Positions 17,916 through 27,420 of a DNA stretch of 64,000 nt are shown in pieces. A program made the translations under genes and the position numbers. Within the stretch, counting starts at the first letter, position 1. Every line of letters begins with the position of its first letter. Source of the DNA: Herbaspirillum sp. RTI4 (GTDB lineage Bacteria > Pseudomonadota > Gammaproteobacteria > Burkholderiales > Burkholderiaceae_D); the NCBI RefSeq assembly GCF_034313965.1, contig NZ_JAVIWQ010000002.1, positions 868,001 through 932,000 of the forward strand, in the 5' to 3' direction. The notes beneath the pieces were generated by a model, which saw only the letters and a list, made by a program, of their open reading frames with translations, was not told the DNA's origin and searched no databases.

Positions 17916-18443
17916 CGCTTAATCCACCTAACAATAGAGAGATGTGGCTGACCAGTGCAGTCAGACAACCGTCTGATTCATCGGGCAGAGTTCGAGCGCT
18001 ATCTTTATGCATGGCAAGATAACTGTGAATCTGACTAGAACTAGCTCATTGAGAAAAGTTGTCACGGTAGCCCGGTATCACAGCAGGTGCTGGCACACGC
18101 TCGATGTGGTCGGCAAACCTATTAATCGGACATGAACGCATCGCCCGTTGATGGTCAGAAGCTGGTGACGCTGAGTCAGTTGTTTGATTGGCGTAAGTTG
18201 AACGTACAGGCGCATTGACGACGGTGAGCGGGGCGAGCGCCGTGCCGGGAGTAAATTGGCGACAGCCATTGGTTGGCGGTTCAAATGCAGCGGCTATTCG
18301 ACAAGAAAGCCAGGCAGAGCAAGATATTGCGGGGGAGGGGCAAAGCAGGGATGTCGTACTGCCATTTCACCGCGCAGCAGAGCGATTAACACTTCTTTAA
18401 GATGGCCTTTGTTCTGCCCCTGTTTTGACAGCGTGAGTGAACA
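17916..18443. other. gene-poor 528-bp stretch
   Basis: No convincing coding frame on either strand. The first part must hold the promoter of the oxygenase unit. The rest has only short open frames with no recognisable family and could be the eroded remains of an acquired gene, though I could not identify any. No inverted-repeat ends of an insertion sequence were seen. Confidence 0.5.
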
Positions 18444-19787
18444 TCACTTGGGGTAAAACAAATAGACTGCGTAGCCAGACGCCGTGACCTGATCGAGCGC
18501 ATACGACAATTTTATTGGCTGCTCGCTGCCGGCCGGCATGGCTTTGAGGCTGCGCAATGCGGGTGGCAGATAGTCGTTCGGTGCGAATACGCGGCGCACG
18601 ATGGCTTGTTCTTCGTCATTCTTCAGCGTCAGTTCGATGTGCGGCCAGGCCTGCGGTGTTTTGGCGCGGTTACGCAGCAACAAGCTCAGCGTATAGGTAT
18701 TTTCATCTGGCGCTGTCGCGAGCAATTCATTCGATTCCAGAGATAACTCACGAATGTCGCTGGGCAGCCCCATGGTGCAGTGAAGGCGGGCGCAGATTTT
18801 TTCCAGGACAGGCGCCGTAGCCGGTAGCGCTGTGGCAACGTCATTGCGCCAGTAATACAGCGATTGCCCGGCAACTCCGGCTATCAGCAGCAAATACAGG
18901 CTGAAAAAGACAGCACGGCGCACACCGCGCCACCGCTTTTGGCGTCTTGCCTGCAGCAAGAACGCCGGAGTCTCTTGCTCTGCCTCGGCTTTTCCCGATG
19001 CATCATGCGAAGAATACGAAGACGATTCTTCTTCATCCGACGACAGATTGGCCGCGTTCAGGCCGAGTTCGGCCAAAGCCGCTTGCATGTGTACCGCCGC
19101 GTCAGCCGCCTGACTCGAAAATTCGGGCCAGGGATCGCTGTCGGCGGCGTTGTCTTTACTGTTGTCCGCAGCGGTCGGTAGCGAGGAAGTTTGCTGTTCT
19201 GGCGGTGGGGTAGATGCTTCCTGCGCCGGAGTAGAAAGAGGGCTTTCTGATTCGGCGGGCAGTCCGGCGTGAGGGGCGACCTGAGGTGGGGCCTGAAGTG
19301 CGGCTTGAAGCGCGGCCTGTGCAGGGGCTTCTTCAGACGTGGCTTGCTCAGGGCTGGTCTGCACCGGTTCTGCCATCGGTGCGATTTCTTCCAGCGGCGG
19401 TGTCGGAGCTTCAAAAGCCGGCGCTGGGTTCGCCTCGGGATCATCGCCAAAGTCGATGTCGAGAGGCGGCAGGGTGTTGGGAACCGTCGGTTCCGGCAGC
19501 GCGGGTTCCTGTTCTGCGGCGCTGAGAGCCGATGCCTGTTCAATGGCGATGAGCGAGAGTACCGGCGATGCGGCATCTGGCGTATCGGACGTATCGGACG
19601 TATCGGACACAACGGACGCCTCGGTCTCCGGCGCAGCGGGTTCCGCTGTCTCCGGCATTAAATGCTCAATGCCGTTGAACACCTGTTTGCAGGAGCCGCA
19701 ACGCACCAGTCCGTCGCGCAGTTTCAATTGATCGGCGACGACGCGGAACGTGGTCAGGCAATAGGGGCAGCGAGAGGCGAGGGACAC
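18444..19787 (-). CDS. zinc-ribbon and DUF3426 membrane protein
   Basis: Protein of 447 residues. The N-terminal MJ0042-type zinc ribbon has CPYC (7-10) and CGSC (30-33). A long low-complexity acidic Pro/Glu/Ala/Ser linker runs from about 45 to 275. One transmembrane helix (FFSLYLLLIAGVAG) follows near 290, and then a DUF3426 domain outside the membrane. The family is widespread next to prmA in betaproteobacteria and has no settled function; a membrane-bound regulator is one guess. Three 9-bp copies of CGTATCGGA (19581-19607) encode a DTS-type repeat in the linker. Confidence 0.9.
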   Translation of the reverse strand: MSLASRCPYCLTTFRVVADQLKLRDGLVRCGSCKQVFNGIEHLMPETAEPAAPETEASVVSDTSDTSDTPDAASPVLSLIAIEQASALSAAEQEPALPEPTVPNTLPPLDIDFGDDPEANPAPAFEAPTPPLEEIAPMAEPVQTSPEQATSEEAPAQAALQAALQAPPQVAPHAGLPAESESPLSTPAQEASTPPPEQQTSSLPTAADNSKDNAADSDPWPEFSSQAADAAVHMQAALAELGLNAANLSSDEEESSSYSSHDASGKAEAEQETPAFLLQARRQKRWRGVRRAVFFSLYLLLIAGVAGQSLYYWRNDVATALPATAPVLEKICARLHCTMGLPSDIRELSLESNELLATAPDENTYTLSLLLRNRAKTPQAWPHIELTLKNDEEQAIVRRVFAPNDYLPPALRSLKAMPAGSEQPIKLSYALDQVTASGYAVYLFYPK

Positions 19788-19816
19788 GAGCGGCTAGGGG
19801 GCGAGGGGTGGCGAAA

Positions 19817-20728
19817 TCAGACGGGCAGACGCCCGGCCAGCGCTACCCATCCTTCATGTTCGGCCCAGATTTCCAGCGCGATATAGGGGGCATAGGCCGC
19901 GCAGACTTGCTCCGCCTGACTATCCAGCACGCCCGACAACACCAGTGCGCCGCCATCCGCGACATGGGCCGACAGCATTGCTGCCATTTCTGTGAGCGGG
20001 CCGGCGAGGATGTTGGCAACGACGATGTCGTAACGATGCGCAGGGCAAGCCAGCACAAACGATTCCGGCAGGTAGTAGGCAATATCGCTGCAATGGTTAC
20101 GTTCGCTGTTGAAGCTGGCCGCTTCCAGTGCCTGCACGTCCAGATCGACGCCGATGACCGGCTGCGCCCCGAGTTTTCGGGCGACCAGCGCCAGAATGCC
20201 GGAACCGCAACCGTAATCGAGTACCGATTGTTCGGCTTGTACGTATTCTTCCAGCCATTCCATGCACAGACGCGTGGTGGGGTGGCTGCCGGTACCGAAG
20301 GCCAGACCTGGATCGAGTTCCAGCACCAGAGCGTCCGGTTCCGGCGCTTCGTGCCAGCTAGGGACGACCCAAATGCGTTTGCCGATATGGATGGGTTCGA
20401 ATTGCGATTGGGTCAGACGCACCCAGTCCTGATCTTCCACGGCGCGCATGGCGAACGGCAGGGCGTAACCCAGTCCCAGCGATTGCACTGCATCGGCCAC
20501 CATGCCGGCGTGGTCGGCGTGATTGTCCGTCAGCGCGACGACGCGGCTGCGTTCCCAGGCGGCGGCTTGCGGCGGCATGCCGGGTTCGCCGAACAAGGGC
20601 TGCTCGGCATCGGTGCCGAGGTCGGCGTCTTCCACCGACACCGACAAGGCACCATGCTGCATCAGCGCATCGGACAAGGCTTCCGCCTGATCGCGCGCGA
20701 CTTCAATGACGATTTCAGTCCAGCTCAT
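19817..20728 (-). CDS. prmA: ribosomal protein L11 methyltransferase
   Basis: SAM-dependent enzyme of 303 residues that trimethylates ribosomal protein L11. The small N-terminal substrate-binding domain is followed by the methyltransferase domain with motif [15 protein letters not shown] and the post-I acidic [17 protein letters not shown] is the catalytic NxxxGP-like loop. The start codon overlaps the accC stop by 1 bp (TGATG), which ties it to the acetyl-CoA carboxylase operon. This order is standard in Burkholderiales. Confidence 0.96.
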   Translation of the reverse strand: MSWTEIVIEVARDQAEALSDALMQHGALSVSVEDADLGTDAEQPLFGEPGMPPQAAAWERSRVVALTDNHADHAGMVADAVQSLGLGYALPFAMRAVEDQDWVRLTQSQFEPIHIGKRIWVVPSWHEAPEPDALVLELDPGLAFGTGSHPTTRLCMEWLEEYVQAEQSVLDYGCGSGILALVARKLGAQPVIGVDLDVQALEAASFNSERNHCSDIAYYLPESFVLACPAHRYDIVVANILAGPLTEMAAMLSAHVADGGALVLSGVLDSQAEQVCAAYAPYIALEIWAEHEGWVALAGRLPV

Positions 20729-22110
20729 CAGTTCTTGGCCGGCTTGTCGGCCAGTTTCAAAGTCTCAGGACGCTGGGCCAGTTTGTGTTCCAGATAATGG
20801 ATGTTGGTGCCGCCTTCGATGAAACGGGCGTCGACCATCAGTTCGCGGTGCAGCGGGATGTTGGTCAGAATGCCTTCGACGACCATTTCCGACAGCGCGA
20901 CTTGCATGCGCTTGATGGCCTGATCGCGGGTGGCGCCGTAAGCGATGACCTTGCCGACCATCGAATCGTAATGCGGGGGGACGTAGTAACCGGCATAAGC
21001 GTGCGAATCGACGCGGATGCCAGGACCGCCCGGCACATGCCAGGAAGTCAGGCGACCGGGAGACGGCGTGAACTTGAACGGGTCTTCAGCATTGATCCGG
21101 CACTCAATGGCATGGCCCTTGATTTCGATGTCGCGCTGGCGGTAACGCAGTTTTTCACCGCAGGCGATACGGATCTGTTCCTGCACGATATCGACGCCAG
21201 TGATCATTTCGGTCACCGGATGCTCGACCTGCACGCGGGTATTCATTTCGATGAAATAGAACTCTTCGTTTTCATACAGGAACTCGAAGGTGCCGGCGCC
21301 GCGATAATTCATTTTGCGGCAGGCTTCGGCACAACGGTCGCCGATTTTTTCGATGATCTTGCGTGGAATGCCGGGTGCCGGCGCTTCCTCGACGACCTTC
21401 TGATGGCGGCGCTGCATGGAGCAATCGCGCTCGCCTAGCCAGATGGCGTTGCCGTGTTCATCGGCCAGAATCTGGATTTCCACATGGCGTGGATTTTCCA
21501 GATATTTCTCCATGTAAACCTCGGGATTGCCGAAGGCTGCACCGGCCTCGGTCTTGGTCATCGACACCGCATTGATCAGCGCGGCTTCGGTATGCACGAC
21601 GCGCATGCCGCGTCCACCGCCGCCGCCGGCGGCCTTGATGATGACCGGATAGCCGACCTTGCGCGCAATTTGCACGATTTCCTTGGGATTGTCCGGCAAT
21701 GCACCTTCAGAACCGGGGACGCAAGGCACGCCGGCACGGATCATCTCCTGCTTGGCCGACACTTTGTCGCCCATCATGCGGATATTTTCGACGCGCGGCC
21801 CGATGAAAACGAAGCCGGATTTTTCGACGCGTTCGGCGAAGTCCGCATTTTCGGAAAGGAAGCCGTAGCCCGGGTGGATCGCTTGCGCATCGGTCACCTC
21901 AGCGGCGCTGATGATGGCCGGCATGTTGAGGTAACTGAGCGCGGACTGTGCGGGTCCGATGCAGACCGATTCGTCGGCCAGCTTGACGTATTTTGCTTCG
22001 CGATCGGCTTCCGAATGGACAACCACGGTCTTGATGCCCATTTCGCGGCAAGCGCGCTGGATGCGAAGAGCGATTTCGCCACGATTGGCAATAAGGATTT
22101 TTTCGAACAT
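20728..22110 (-). CDS. accC: biotin carboxylase subunit of acetyl-CoA carboxylase
   Basis: ATP-grasp enzyme of 460 residues that carboxylates the biotin on AccB using bicarbonate and ATP, in the first committed step of fatty-acid synthesis. It starts [17 protein letters not shown]. The glycine-rich ATP loop [13 protein letters not shown] is near residue 165, the metal-binding region [17 protein letters not shown] follows, and the C-terminal domain is present. Length and motifs are fully typical. It is downstream of accB with a 150-bp gap that can form a hairpin. Confidence 0.98.
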   Translation of the reverse strand: MFEKILIANRGEIALRIQRACREMGIKTVVVHSEADREAKYVKLADESVCIGPAQSALSYLNMPAIISAAEVTDAQAIHPGYGFLSENADFAERVEKSGFVFIGPRVENIRMMGDKVSAKQEMIRAGVPCVPGSEGALPDNPKEIVQIARKVGYPVIIKAAGGGGGRGMRVVHTEAALINAVSMTKTEAGAAFGNPEVYMEKYLENPRHVEIQILADEHGNAIWLGERDCSMQRRHQKVVEEAPAPGIPRKIIEKIGDRCAEACRKMNYRGAGTFEFLYENEEFYFIEMNTRVQVEHPVTEMITGVDIVQEQIRIACGEKLRYRQRDIEIKGHAIECRINAEDPFKFTPSPGRLTSWHVPGGPGIRVDSHAYAGYYVPPHYDSMVGKVIAYGATRDQAIKRMQVALSEMVVEGILTNIPLHRELMVDARFIEGGTNIHYLEHKLAQRPETLKLADKPAKN

Positions 22111-22220
22111 AAGAATATACGTCGCCAGAAACCGGCGTCTCTAAGTAAACATCATCCCGGAGGCCGCTATGTGCGGCGGCGATCCGTACGGGAGCAAATG
22201 GCGGGCTGCTGCGCGTTCAG

Positions 22221-22256
22221 GCCGGTCAGGGTGACCCGGCCGGCAGCGTGACCGGC
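22221..22256 (-). other. stable hairpin in the accB-accC gap
   Basis: An 8-bp inverted repeat GCCGGTCA / TGACCGGC (22221-22228 and 22249-22256) encloses further self-complementary GGGT/ACCC and CCGG elements. It lies immediately downstream of the accB stop on the coding strand. There is no T-tract, so it is more likely an mRNA-stabilising or processing structure than a terminator. Confidence 0.5.
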
Positions 22257-22260
22257 TTGG

Positions 22261-22722
22261 TTAGCCGATGATGAACAGCGGTTGTCCAAATTCGACCGGT
22301 TGGCCATTTTCGATCAGAATTTGTTTGACCACGCCAGCGTGGTCGGTATCGATTTCATTGAGCAGCTTCATGGCTTCGATCAGGCACAGTGTGTCGCCTT
22401 CCTTGACTTCCTTGCCCACTTCGACGAACGCCGGAGCGCCGGGCGCCGAAGAGCGGTAGAACGTGCCGACCATTGGCGATTTCACGACGAAACCTTCTGG
22501 CACGGCCGGTGCAGCGACGACTTCAACTGGCGCTGCAGCGGCGGCTGGCATCATTTGCGGCGGATATTGCATGCCTTGCTGCGGCATCATGACCATTTGG
22601 TTTTGCGGATGAGGGGAGGACTTGACGATGCGTACCTTGCTTTCGCCTTCAGTCACTTCCAGCTCTTCAATGTCCGACTCCGCGACCAGATCGATCAGCG
22701 TTTTGAGTTTCCTTAAATCCAT
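22261..22722 (-). CDS. accB: biotin carboxyl carrier protein of acetyl-CoA carboxylase
   Basis: Carrier protein of 153 residues that shuttles biotin-bound carboxyl groups. The N-terminal region [16 protein letters not shown] is conserved. A Pro/Ala/Met/Gln-rich linker occupies about 38-75, and the biotinyl domain has the modified lysine Lys119 in [13 protein letters not shown]. The residue after the lysine is Leu rather than the E. coli Met, a variant I believe is usual in betaproteobacteria. It forms an operon with aroQ upstream and accC downstream. Confidence 0.97.
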   Translation of the reverse strand: MDLRKLKTLIDLVAESDIEELEVTEGESKVRIVKSSPHPQNQMVMMPQQGMQYPPQMMPAAAAAPVEVVAAPAVPEGFVVKSPMVGTFYRSSAPGAPAFVEVGKEVKEGDTLCLIEAMKLLNEIDTDHAGVVKQILIENGQPVEFGQPLFIIG

Positions 22723-22838
22723 GTGCTTGCCTTAGAAAAAATTGAATAACTGATTGATAACCTGCTGAAAAGCGACCGGGTAAATCAATGGCTAAAGTAA
22801 AGGTGCCGTGCGCTACATCACAACTGTATTAAGGAACC

Positions 22839-23276
22839 TTAAAGTTCTGATAACGCATGGCTCAGGGCGAGGCGATAACCGTCTACGCCCAATCCGCAAA
22901 TCACGCCCTTGGCAATACCCGACAAATAAGAAAAATGCCGGAATTCCTCGCGCTGATGAATATTGCTGATGTGTACTTCAATAAAGGGAATCGCCACTGC
23001 CGCCAAGGCATCGCGCAGGGCGACACTGGTGTGCGTGAAGGCGGCCGGATTGATGATGATCGCATCAATTGCCTGCTGTTTGGCAAGGTGGATGCGATCG
23101 ATCAGAGCGCCTTCGTGGTTGCTTTGAAAATACTGAAGTGCGGCACCCGCTGCCTCAGCCTGTCGCAACGCTGCCTGTTCGATATCGGCCAGCGTAGATG
23201 CTCCATACACCTCAGGCTCCCGGGAGCCGAGCAGGTTCAGATTCGGACCATTGAGGAGGAGGAGATTTTTTGCCAT
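22839..23276 (-). CDS. aroQ: type II 3-dehydroquinate dehydratase
   Basis: Shikimate-pathway enzyme that converts 3-dehydroquinate to 3-dehydroshikimate. The type II protein has 145 residues from [20 protein letters not shown] at 23276. The active-site tyrosine is in REPEVYG; the His/Asn region [10 protein letters not shown] and the [15 protein letters not shown] segment are present. An earlier in-frame ATG (23309) would add 11 residues and is less likely, because a GGAGGAGG ribosome site lies just before 23276. It precedes accB, the usual order. Confidence 0.97.
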   Translation of the reverse strand: MAKNLLLLNGPNLNLLGSREPEVYGASTLADIEQAALRQAEAAGAALQYFQSNHEGALIDRIHLAKQQAIDAIIINPAAFTHTSVALRDALAAVAIPFIEVHISNIHQREEFRHFSYLSGIAKGVICGLGVDGYRLALSHALSEL

Positions 23277-23350
23277 GAATTTGGTCACGTTTAACGACGA
23301 TAGCGGCATTTTGCCGTCAAATAGCCGAGTTTGGCAAGAAAAACTTTATA

Positions 23351-23884
23351 TCAGGGAGCTTGCAGCAGTTTCAGGTCCTTATGTAATTCGTCGAACTTGA
23401 TGCTGCCAAGATAAGATTTCTTGATCGTGCCATCGGCACCGACCAATAAAGTGAAGGGCAAACCGCCGCTGGCATTGCCCAATTGTTGCAAAGCCTCGGT
23501 CGCGCCGGTTCCTGCAAGGTACAGAGGATAAAGGATATGGAACTTTTCTGCAAATTCATCGATGTTTTTCGAAGAATCGACGCCGATGCCGATAATTTGA
23601 ATCGGCGCGATTTCTTTGCTCAAGGCATTCAGGGCCGGCATTTCCTCAACACACGGCGCGCACCAGGTCGCCCAGAAATTGATAATGAGCGGCTTGCCGC
23701 GCCATTGCGCCAGAGCTTGTGGTGCCGTTTTCGCGCCTGGCCCTGCCTGCGGCATATCCTGCGACAACAAATGAGCCAGTGCCTGATCTTGTGGTGTACC
23801 GGGCGTGTGGCGGAGCACGCCAAAATAGACGCCGGCAGCGACGGCCAAAATAGCAATGGCAACAAACAGAGCGATGCGTTTCAT
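23351..23884 (-). CDS. TlpA/ResA-like thioredoxin-family protein
   Basis: Membrane-anchored or exported thiol-disulfide protein of 177 residues. The start MKRIALFVAIAILAVAAG at 23884 gives an N-terminal hydrophobic anchor. The thioredoxin fold has the active site WATWCAPCVEEMPAL and the cis-Pro region GLPFTLLVGADG. Such proteins reduce disulfides in the periplasm, for instance during cytochrome c maturation; the client protein here is unknown. Some 28 bp separate it from the next gene upstream, so they may be cotranscribed. Confidence 0.9.
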   Translation of the reverse strand: MKRIALFVAIAILAVAAGVYFGVLRHTPGTPQDQALAHLLSQDMPQAGPGAKTAPQALAQWRGKPLIINFWATWCAPCVEEMPALNALSKEIAPIQIIGIGVDSSKNIDEFAEKFHILYPLYLAGTGATEALQQLGNASGGLPFTLLVGADGTIKKSYLGSIKFDELHKDLKLLQAP

Positions 23885-23912
23885 GGGAGGCCGGGAAAAA
23901 GTGGAGGGGTTT

Positions 23913-24554
23913 TCAGCTTGTTTCTTGCAACAAGCGGCGTACAGCCGGCAAATCGGCCCGTTCACCGGGTTTGGCAACGCCTGCGTGCAGATCGTCGCAA
24001 TGATACAGGGTCAGATGAACGCCTTCGGCATCGGCGTCTGGCTGCGGCAGCAAAAAGCTCAGGACTTCCACCGTTTCCCGTCCGCGCCTTCCTTTCATCG
24101 GTTCGCCGACCGACACTTCAAAGCGCAGATTTTTATTCAGCAGGAAAATTTCGACATCTTTGGGGCTGAGCGTAAACAGATGCAAGTGGATGTCCGAATG
24201 CGCGCCGGCAGTGCCCTTGAGGACCGCGCCGGTCAGATAAGGCGAGAACTGGGCCAGATCCTCCATTACCTGAAGCGCCAGACGACGCAGGTGCGCCAGC
24301 CGCGCCGGTTGGGTATCGGCAAAGAACAGTTCGTTGTAAATGCGGACTTCTTCTTCGATCAGGGCGTTATCCGGCAGCGCATCGCGCTGTTCCTGATCGC
24401 CCAGCACCATTCGCGCCGCCCGGCGCTTGGCGCTGCCGTAGTCGGCACCTTCTTCGGCAATCATGCGGGCGGCGGCAGCGGCGATTTCGGCGCGCAGCAG
24501 ATCGAGTGCGGAAAACGGCGGGAGTGAAGGGGCGTTTGGCATGGCCTGCATCAT
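23913..24554 (-). CDS. conserved protein with nucleotidyltransferase-like motif
   Basis: Protein of about 213 residues; ATG 24551, 5 bp after AAGGGG, is as likely a start as 24554. I recognise it only as a Burkholderiales hypothetical often found beside mpl. Residues 109-127 read GAVLKGTAGAHSDIHLHLF, which resembles the GSxxxG...SDIDL signature of the nucleotidyltransferase fold, although the metal-binding DID has become DIH. A helical N-terminal half (residues 14-105) precedes it. If the His replaces the second Asp, the enzyme may be inactive or use a different chemistry. It is divergent from mpl. Confidence 0.7.
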   Translation of the reverse strand: MMQAMPNAPSLPPFSALDLLRAEIAAAAARMIAEEGADYGSAKRRAARMVLGDQEQRDALPDNALIEEEVRIYNELFFADTQPARLAHLRRLALQVMEDLAQFSPYLTGAVLKGTAGAHSDIHLHLFTLSPKDVEIFLLNKNLRFEVSVGEPMKGRRGRETVEVLSFLLPQPDADAEGVHLTLYHCDDLHAGVAKPGERADLPAVRRLLQETS

Positions 24555-24692
24555 AACCCTTCTAACCTTGAGCCGCCGGTCAGGTAAAATCCGGGGATTC
24601 TTTAATTCCGGGCCTCATCGCCGGCTGCGCTGCCATTGCGGCAAATAATAGCGGTCGCGTTGCCGTCCCTCACCCGGCGCTCACTCATTCGT

Positions 24693-26141
24693 ATGCACAT
24701 TCATATCCTCGGTATTTGCGGCACATTCATGGGCGGGCTGGCCGTCCTCGCCAAGCAGGCCGGCCACCGCGTCACGGGTTGCGACGCTAACGTCTATCCG
24801 CCGATGAGCACCCAGCTGCAAGAGCAGGGCATCGAACTGATTCAGGGCTTCGATCCGCAACAGATCGCCTTGCAGCCTGACGTCTTTGTCATCGGCAACG
24901 TGATTTCACGCGGCAACGCGCTGATGGAAGAAATTCTGAACCGTGGTTTGCCCTATATTTCCGGCCCGCAGTGGATGGGCGAACACATTTTGCGGGACAA
25001 ATGGGTGCTGGCCGTCGCCGGTACCCACGGCAAGACGACCACATCGGCCATGCTGGCGTGGATATTGGAAGACGCCGGCTATGCGCCGGGTTTCCTGATC
25101 GGCGGCGTGCCGCTCAATTTCGGCATCTCGGCGCGCTTGGGTGGCGTGGGTGCCAAGGGAGGCAAAGACAACAAGGGCGATGAATCCTCCTTCTTTGTCA
25201 TCGAAGCCGATGAGTACGACACCGCTTTTTTCGACAAACGCAGCAAATTCGTCCATTACCGGGCCCGCACCGCGATTCTCAACAATCTCGAATACGATCA
25301 TGCCGACATCTTCCCCGATCTGGCCGCGATAGAAACGCAATTCCACCACCTGGTGCGCACCGTCCCCGGTATCGGCCGACTGGTCGTCAATGGCGGCGAA
25401 GCGGCTTTGCAGCGCGTCACGGCGCGCGGCTGCTGGAGCGAGCTGGAATGGTTCGGTGCCGATGGCGGCGCAGGTCACGGTGCAAATCGCCCGGTCTGGG
25501 CGCTGGAGACGCAAGAGGACGGCAGTTTCAGCGTCTTGTTCGGCGGCATCGTGCAGGGCGTGGTGGAATGGGACTTGAGCGGCGAACACAACCGCCTCAA
25601 TGCCGTCGCCGCCATCGCTGCCGCACGTCACGTCGGCGTACCGGCGGCGCAGGCGATCCGCTCGCTGGCCGGTTTTGCCAACGTCAAACGACGCATGGAG
25701 CTGCGCGGCAATGCCGGCGGCGTCAAGGTCTACGACGATTTCGCCCATCACCCGACCGCGATCACCACCACTATCGCCGGCCTGCGCAAGCAAATCGGCG
25801 CGGCGCGCATTCTGGCCGTGCTGGAGCCGCGCTCGAACACCATGAAGCTGGGCACGATGAAAGACGCGCTGCCGGGCAGTCTGGCGCAGGCCGATCTGGT
25901 CTTCGGCTACGGTAGTCAGGATTCGCTGGGTTGGGATCTGGGCGCGGCGCTCGCTCCGCTGGGCGACAAGGCCCATGCTTACGACGACATGGCCGTACTG
26001 GTCGGCGCGATTGCCGCCGCCGCCCGTCCCGGCGATACCGTCCTGGTCATGAGCAATGGCGGTTTCGGGGGCGTGCATCAGAAAATCCTGGACGCGCTGG
26101 CCTTGGTCATTCCCACGACCCTGCTAGCCGGGTCGCCATGA
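24693..26141 (+). CDS. mpl: UDP-N-acetylmuramate:L-Ala-gamma-D-Glu-meso-DAP ligase
   Basis: Peptidoglycan recycling enzyme that re-attaches the salvaged tripeptide to UDP-MurNAc. The Mur-ligase protein has 482 residues from MHIHILGICGTFMGG. The P-loop is VAGTHGKTTTSAML near residue 110, the EADEYDTAFFDKRSKF segment follows, and the C-terminal domain has YDDFAHHPTA. The Mpl-type N-terminus GICGTFMGGLA distinguishes it from MurC. Its stop overlaps the next start by 3 bp. Earlier ATG 24636 is unlikely. Confidence 0.96.
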   Translation: MHIHILGICGTFMGGLAVLAKQAGHRVTGCDANVYPPMSTQLQEQGIELIQGFDPQQIALQPDVFVIGNVISRGNALMEEILNRGLPYISGPQWMGEHILRDKWVLAVAGTHGKTTTSAMLAWILEDAGYAPGFLIGGVPLNFGISARLGGVGAKGGKDNKGDESSFFVIEADEYDTAFFDKRSKFVHYRARTAILNNLEYDHADIFPDLAAIETQFHHLVRTVPGIGRLVVNGGEAALQRVTARGCWSELEWFGADGGAGHGANRPVWALETQEDGSFSVLFGGIVQGVVEWDLSGEHNRLNAVAAIAAARHVGVPAAQAIRSLAGFANVKRRMELRGNAGGVKVYDDFAHHPTAITTTIAGLRKQIGAARILAVLEPRSNTMKLGTMKDALPGSLAQADLVFGYGSQDSLGWDLGAALAPLGDKAHAYDDMAVLVGAIAAAARPGDTVLVMSNGGFGGVHQKILDALALVIPTTLLAGSP

Positions 26142-26755
26142 TCCTGTATCTGCACGGTTTCCGTTCCTCGCCGCAATCGTTCAAAGCCCGATGGATGGGG
26201 CAGCGTTTGCAAGAACTGGGGCGCGCCGATGAATACCGTTGCCCGCAGTTACCTGCTTCGCCAAAGCAGGCCATTGCGCTGGCGCTGGGCATTGCAGAAA
26301 CATTTTTGCAAACGCATCCGGTAGCGCAACTGAGTCTGATCGGTTCTTCGCTCGGCGGCTATTACGCCACCTGGCTGGCCGAGCGGCTGGGTTGCCGCGC
26401 CGTGCTGCTTAACCCGGCAGTCAAACCGCCGCGCGACCTGCAAAGCTATGTCGGCATCAGCACGCAATATCACAGCGACGAACCTTTCGAATTCCGGCCC
26501 GAATATGTGGCCGAACTGGAAGCGCTGGCAATCGCCGCGATCAGCGCGCCGCAGCGCTACTTCCTGTTGGCGGCCACCGGCGACGAAGTACTGGACTGGC
26601 GCGAGAGCCGGGCGTTCTATCTGGGCGCCAAGCAATGCATCATCGCCGGCAGCGACCACGGTCTCAGTGATTTCACTCAATATGCCGACGAAGTGCTGTC
26701 GTTTTGCGACAGCAAGCCCGGCGCGGCAACACCGTCGTCGGCTACCGGCGCATGA
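26138..26755 (+). CDS. YqiA/YcfP-type alpha/beta esterase
   Basis: Esterase-like protein of 205 residues. It has MILYLHGFRSSPQSFKA at the start, nucleophile Ser in IGSSLGGYYATWLAERLG, Asp in TGDEVLDW and the catalytic His in GSDHGLSDF. YqiA of E. coli hydrolyses short acyl esters; the natural substrate is unknown. It overlaps mpl by 4 bp and ubiC by 4 bp, so the three are translationally coupled. Confidence 0.92.
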   Translation: MILYLHGFRSSPQSFKARWMGQRLQELGRADEYRCPQLPASPKQAIALALGIAETFLQTHPVAQLSLIGSSLGGYYATWLAERLGCRAVLLNPAVKPPRDLQSYVGISTQYHSDEPFEFRPEYVAELEALAIAAISAPQRYFLLAATGDEVLDWRESRAFYLGAKQCIIAGSDHGLSDFTQYADEVLSFCDSKPGAATPSSATGA

Positions 26756-27336
26756 AGATAGTGTCCCCCGTTCGCCGCACCTCGCACTGGTGGGACCACG
26801 TCAATGCCGTCCGCCCGCCGCCGTATCTGCGCCGCTGGCTGACCGACCCCGCATCAATGACAGTCAAGCTGATGGCGCACTGCCGTCAATTCGACGTGCA
26901 GCGTTTGCGGCAAGCGAGTGGGCGCTGTCAGGCCGACGAGGCCGTGCTGCTGGGTTTGCCGCCGCGTAGCCGCGTACAGCAGCGCGATGTATTGTTGTGC
27001 GGCGACGGTCGGCCCCTGGTATTCGGTCATACTACGCTGGCGGCAGGGCAGGCCGACTGGCCGTTTTTCAGCCAGCTCGGTGAGCGTCCTCTGGGCGAGG
27101 CCTTGTTTGCCGATCCGCTGGTGCGACGCGGCCCCTTGCATTTTGCCCGTTTGCACAGTCATCATCCTCTAGTGCGCCAGCTGGGCGGCGCACTCGGCAA
27201 GCCGTCCATGCCATCGCTCCATGCGCGCCGCTCGCTGTTCCTGCGCGGCAATGCCGTGTTGTTAGTAACCGAAATTTTCTTACCGGCCATCGACGAATTG
27301 ACGATGGTCGCGCCGACTGATAGTCGCAACCTTTAG
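26752..27336 (+). CDS. ubiC: chorismate pyruvate-lyase
   Basis: Converts chorismate to 4-hydroxybenzoate and pyruvate, the first committed step of ubiquinone synthesis. The 194-residue product matches UbiC: WLTDPASMTVKLMAHC, the RDVLLCGDGRPLVFGHT core, then LFLRGNAVLLVTEIFLPA with the catalytic Glu near the C-terminus. ATG 26752 overlaps the yqiA stop (ATGA). The coupling with a peptidoglycan gene and an esterase is organisational rather than functional, as far as can be seen. Confidence 0.93.
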   Translation: MKIVSPVRRTSHWWDHVNAVRPPPYLRRWLTDPASMTVKLMAHCRQFDVQRLRQASGRCQADEAVLLGLPPRSRVQQRDVLLCGDGRPLVFGHTTLAAGQADWPFFSQLGERPLGEALFADPLVRRGPLHFARLHSHHPLVRQLGGALGKPSMPSLHARRSLFLRGNAVLLVTEIFLPAIDELTMVAPTDSRNL

Positions 27337-27420
27337 CCCGTTTTTAGCCCGGTTTAGCTCGTTTATCGCTGCATCTGCGTGCGCATGTAGGGCAAACCCC
27401 GAACCCATGATTGAAATGAC

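Noticed and set aside
19808-20797. 329-aa open frame antisense to prmA
   Set aside because: A shadow of prmA with biased composition; prmA has complete methyltransferase motifs.
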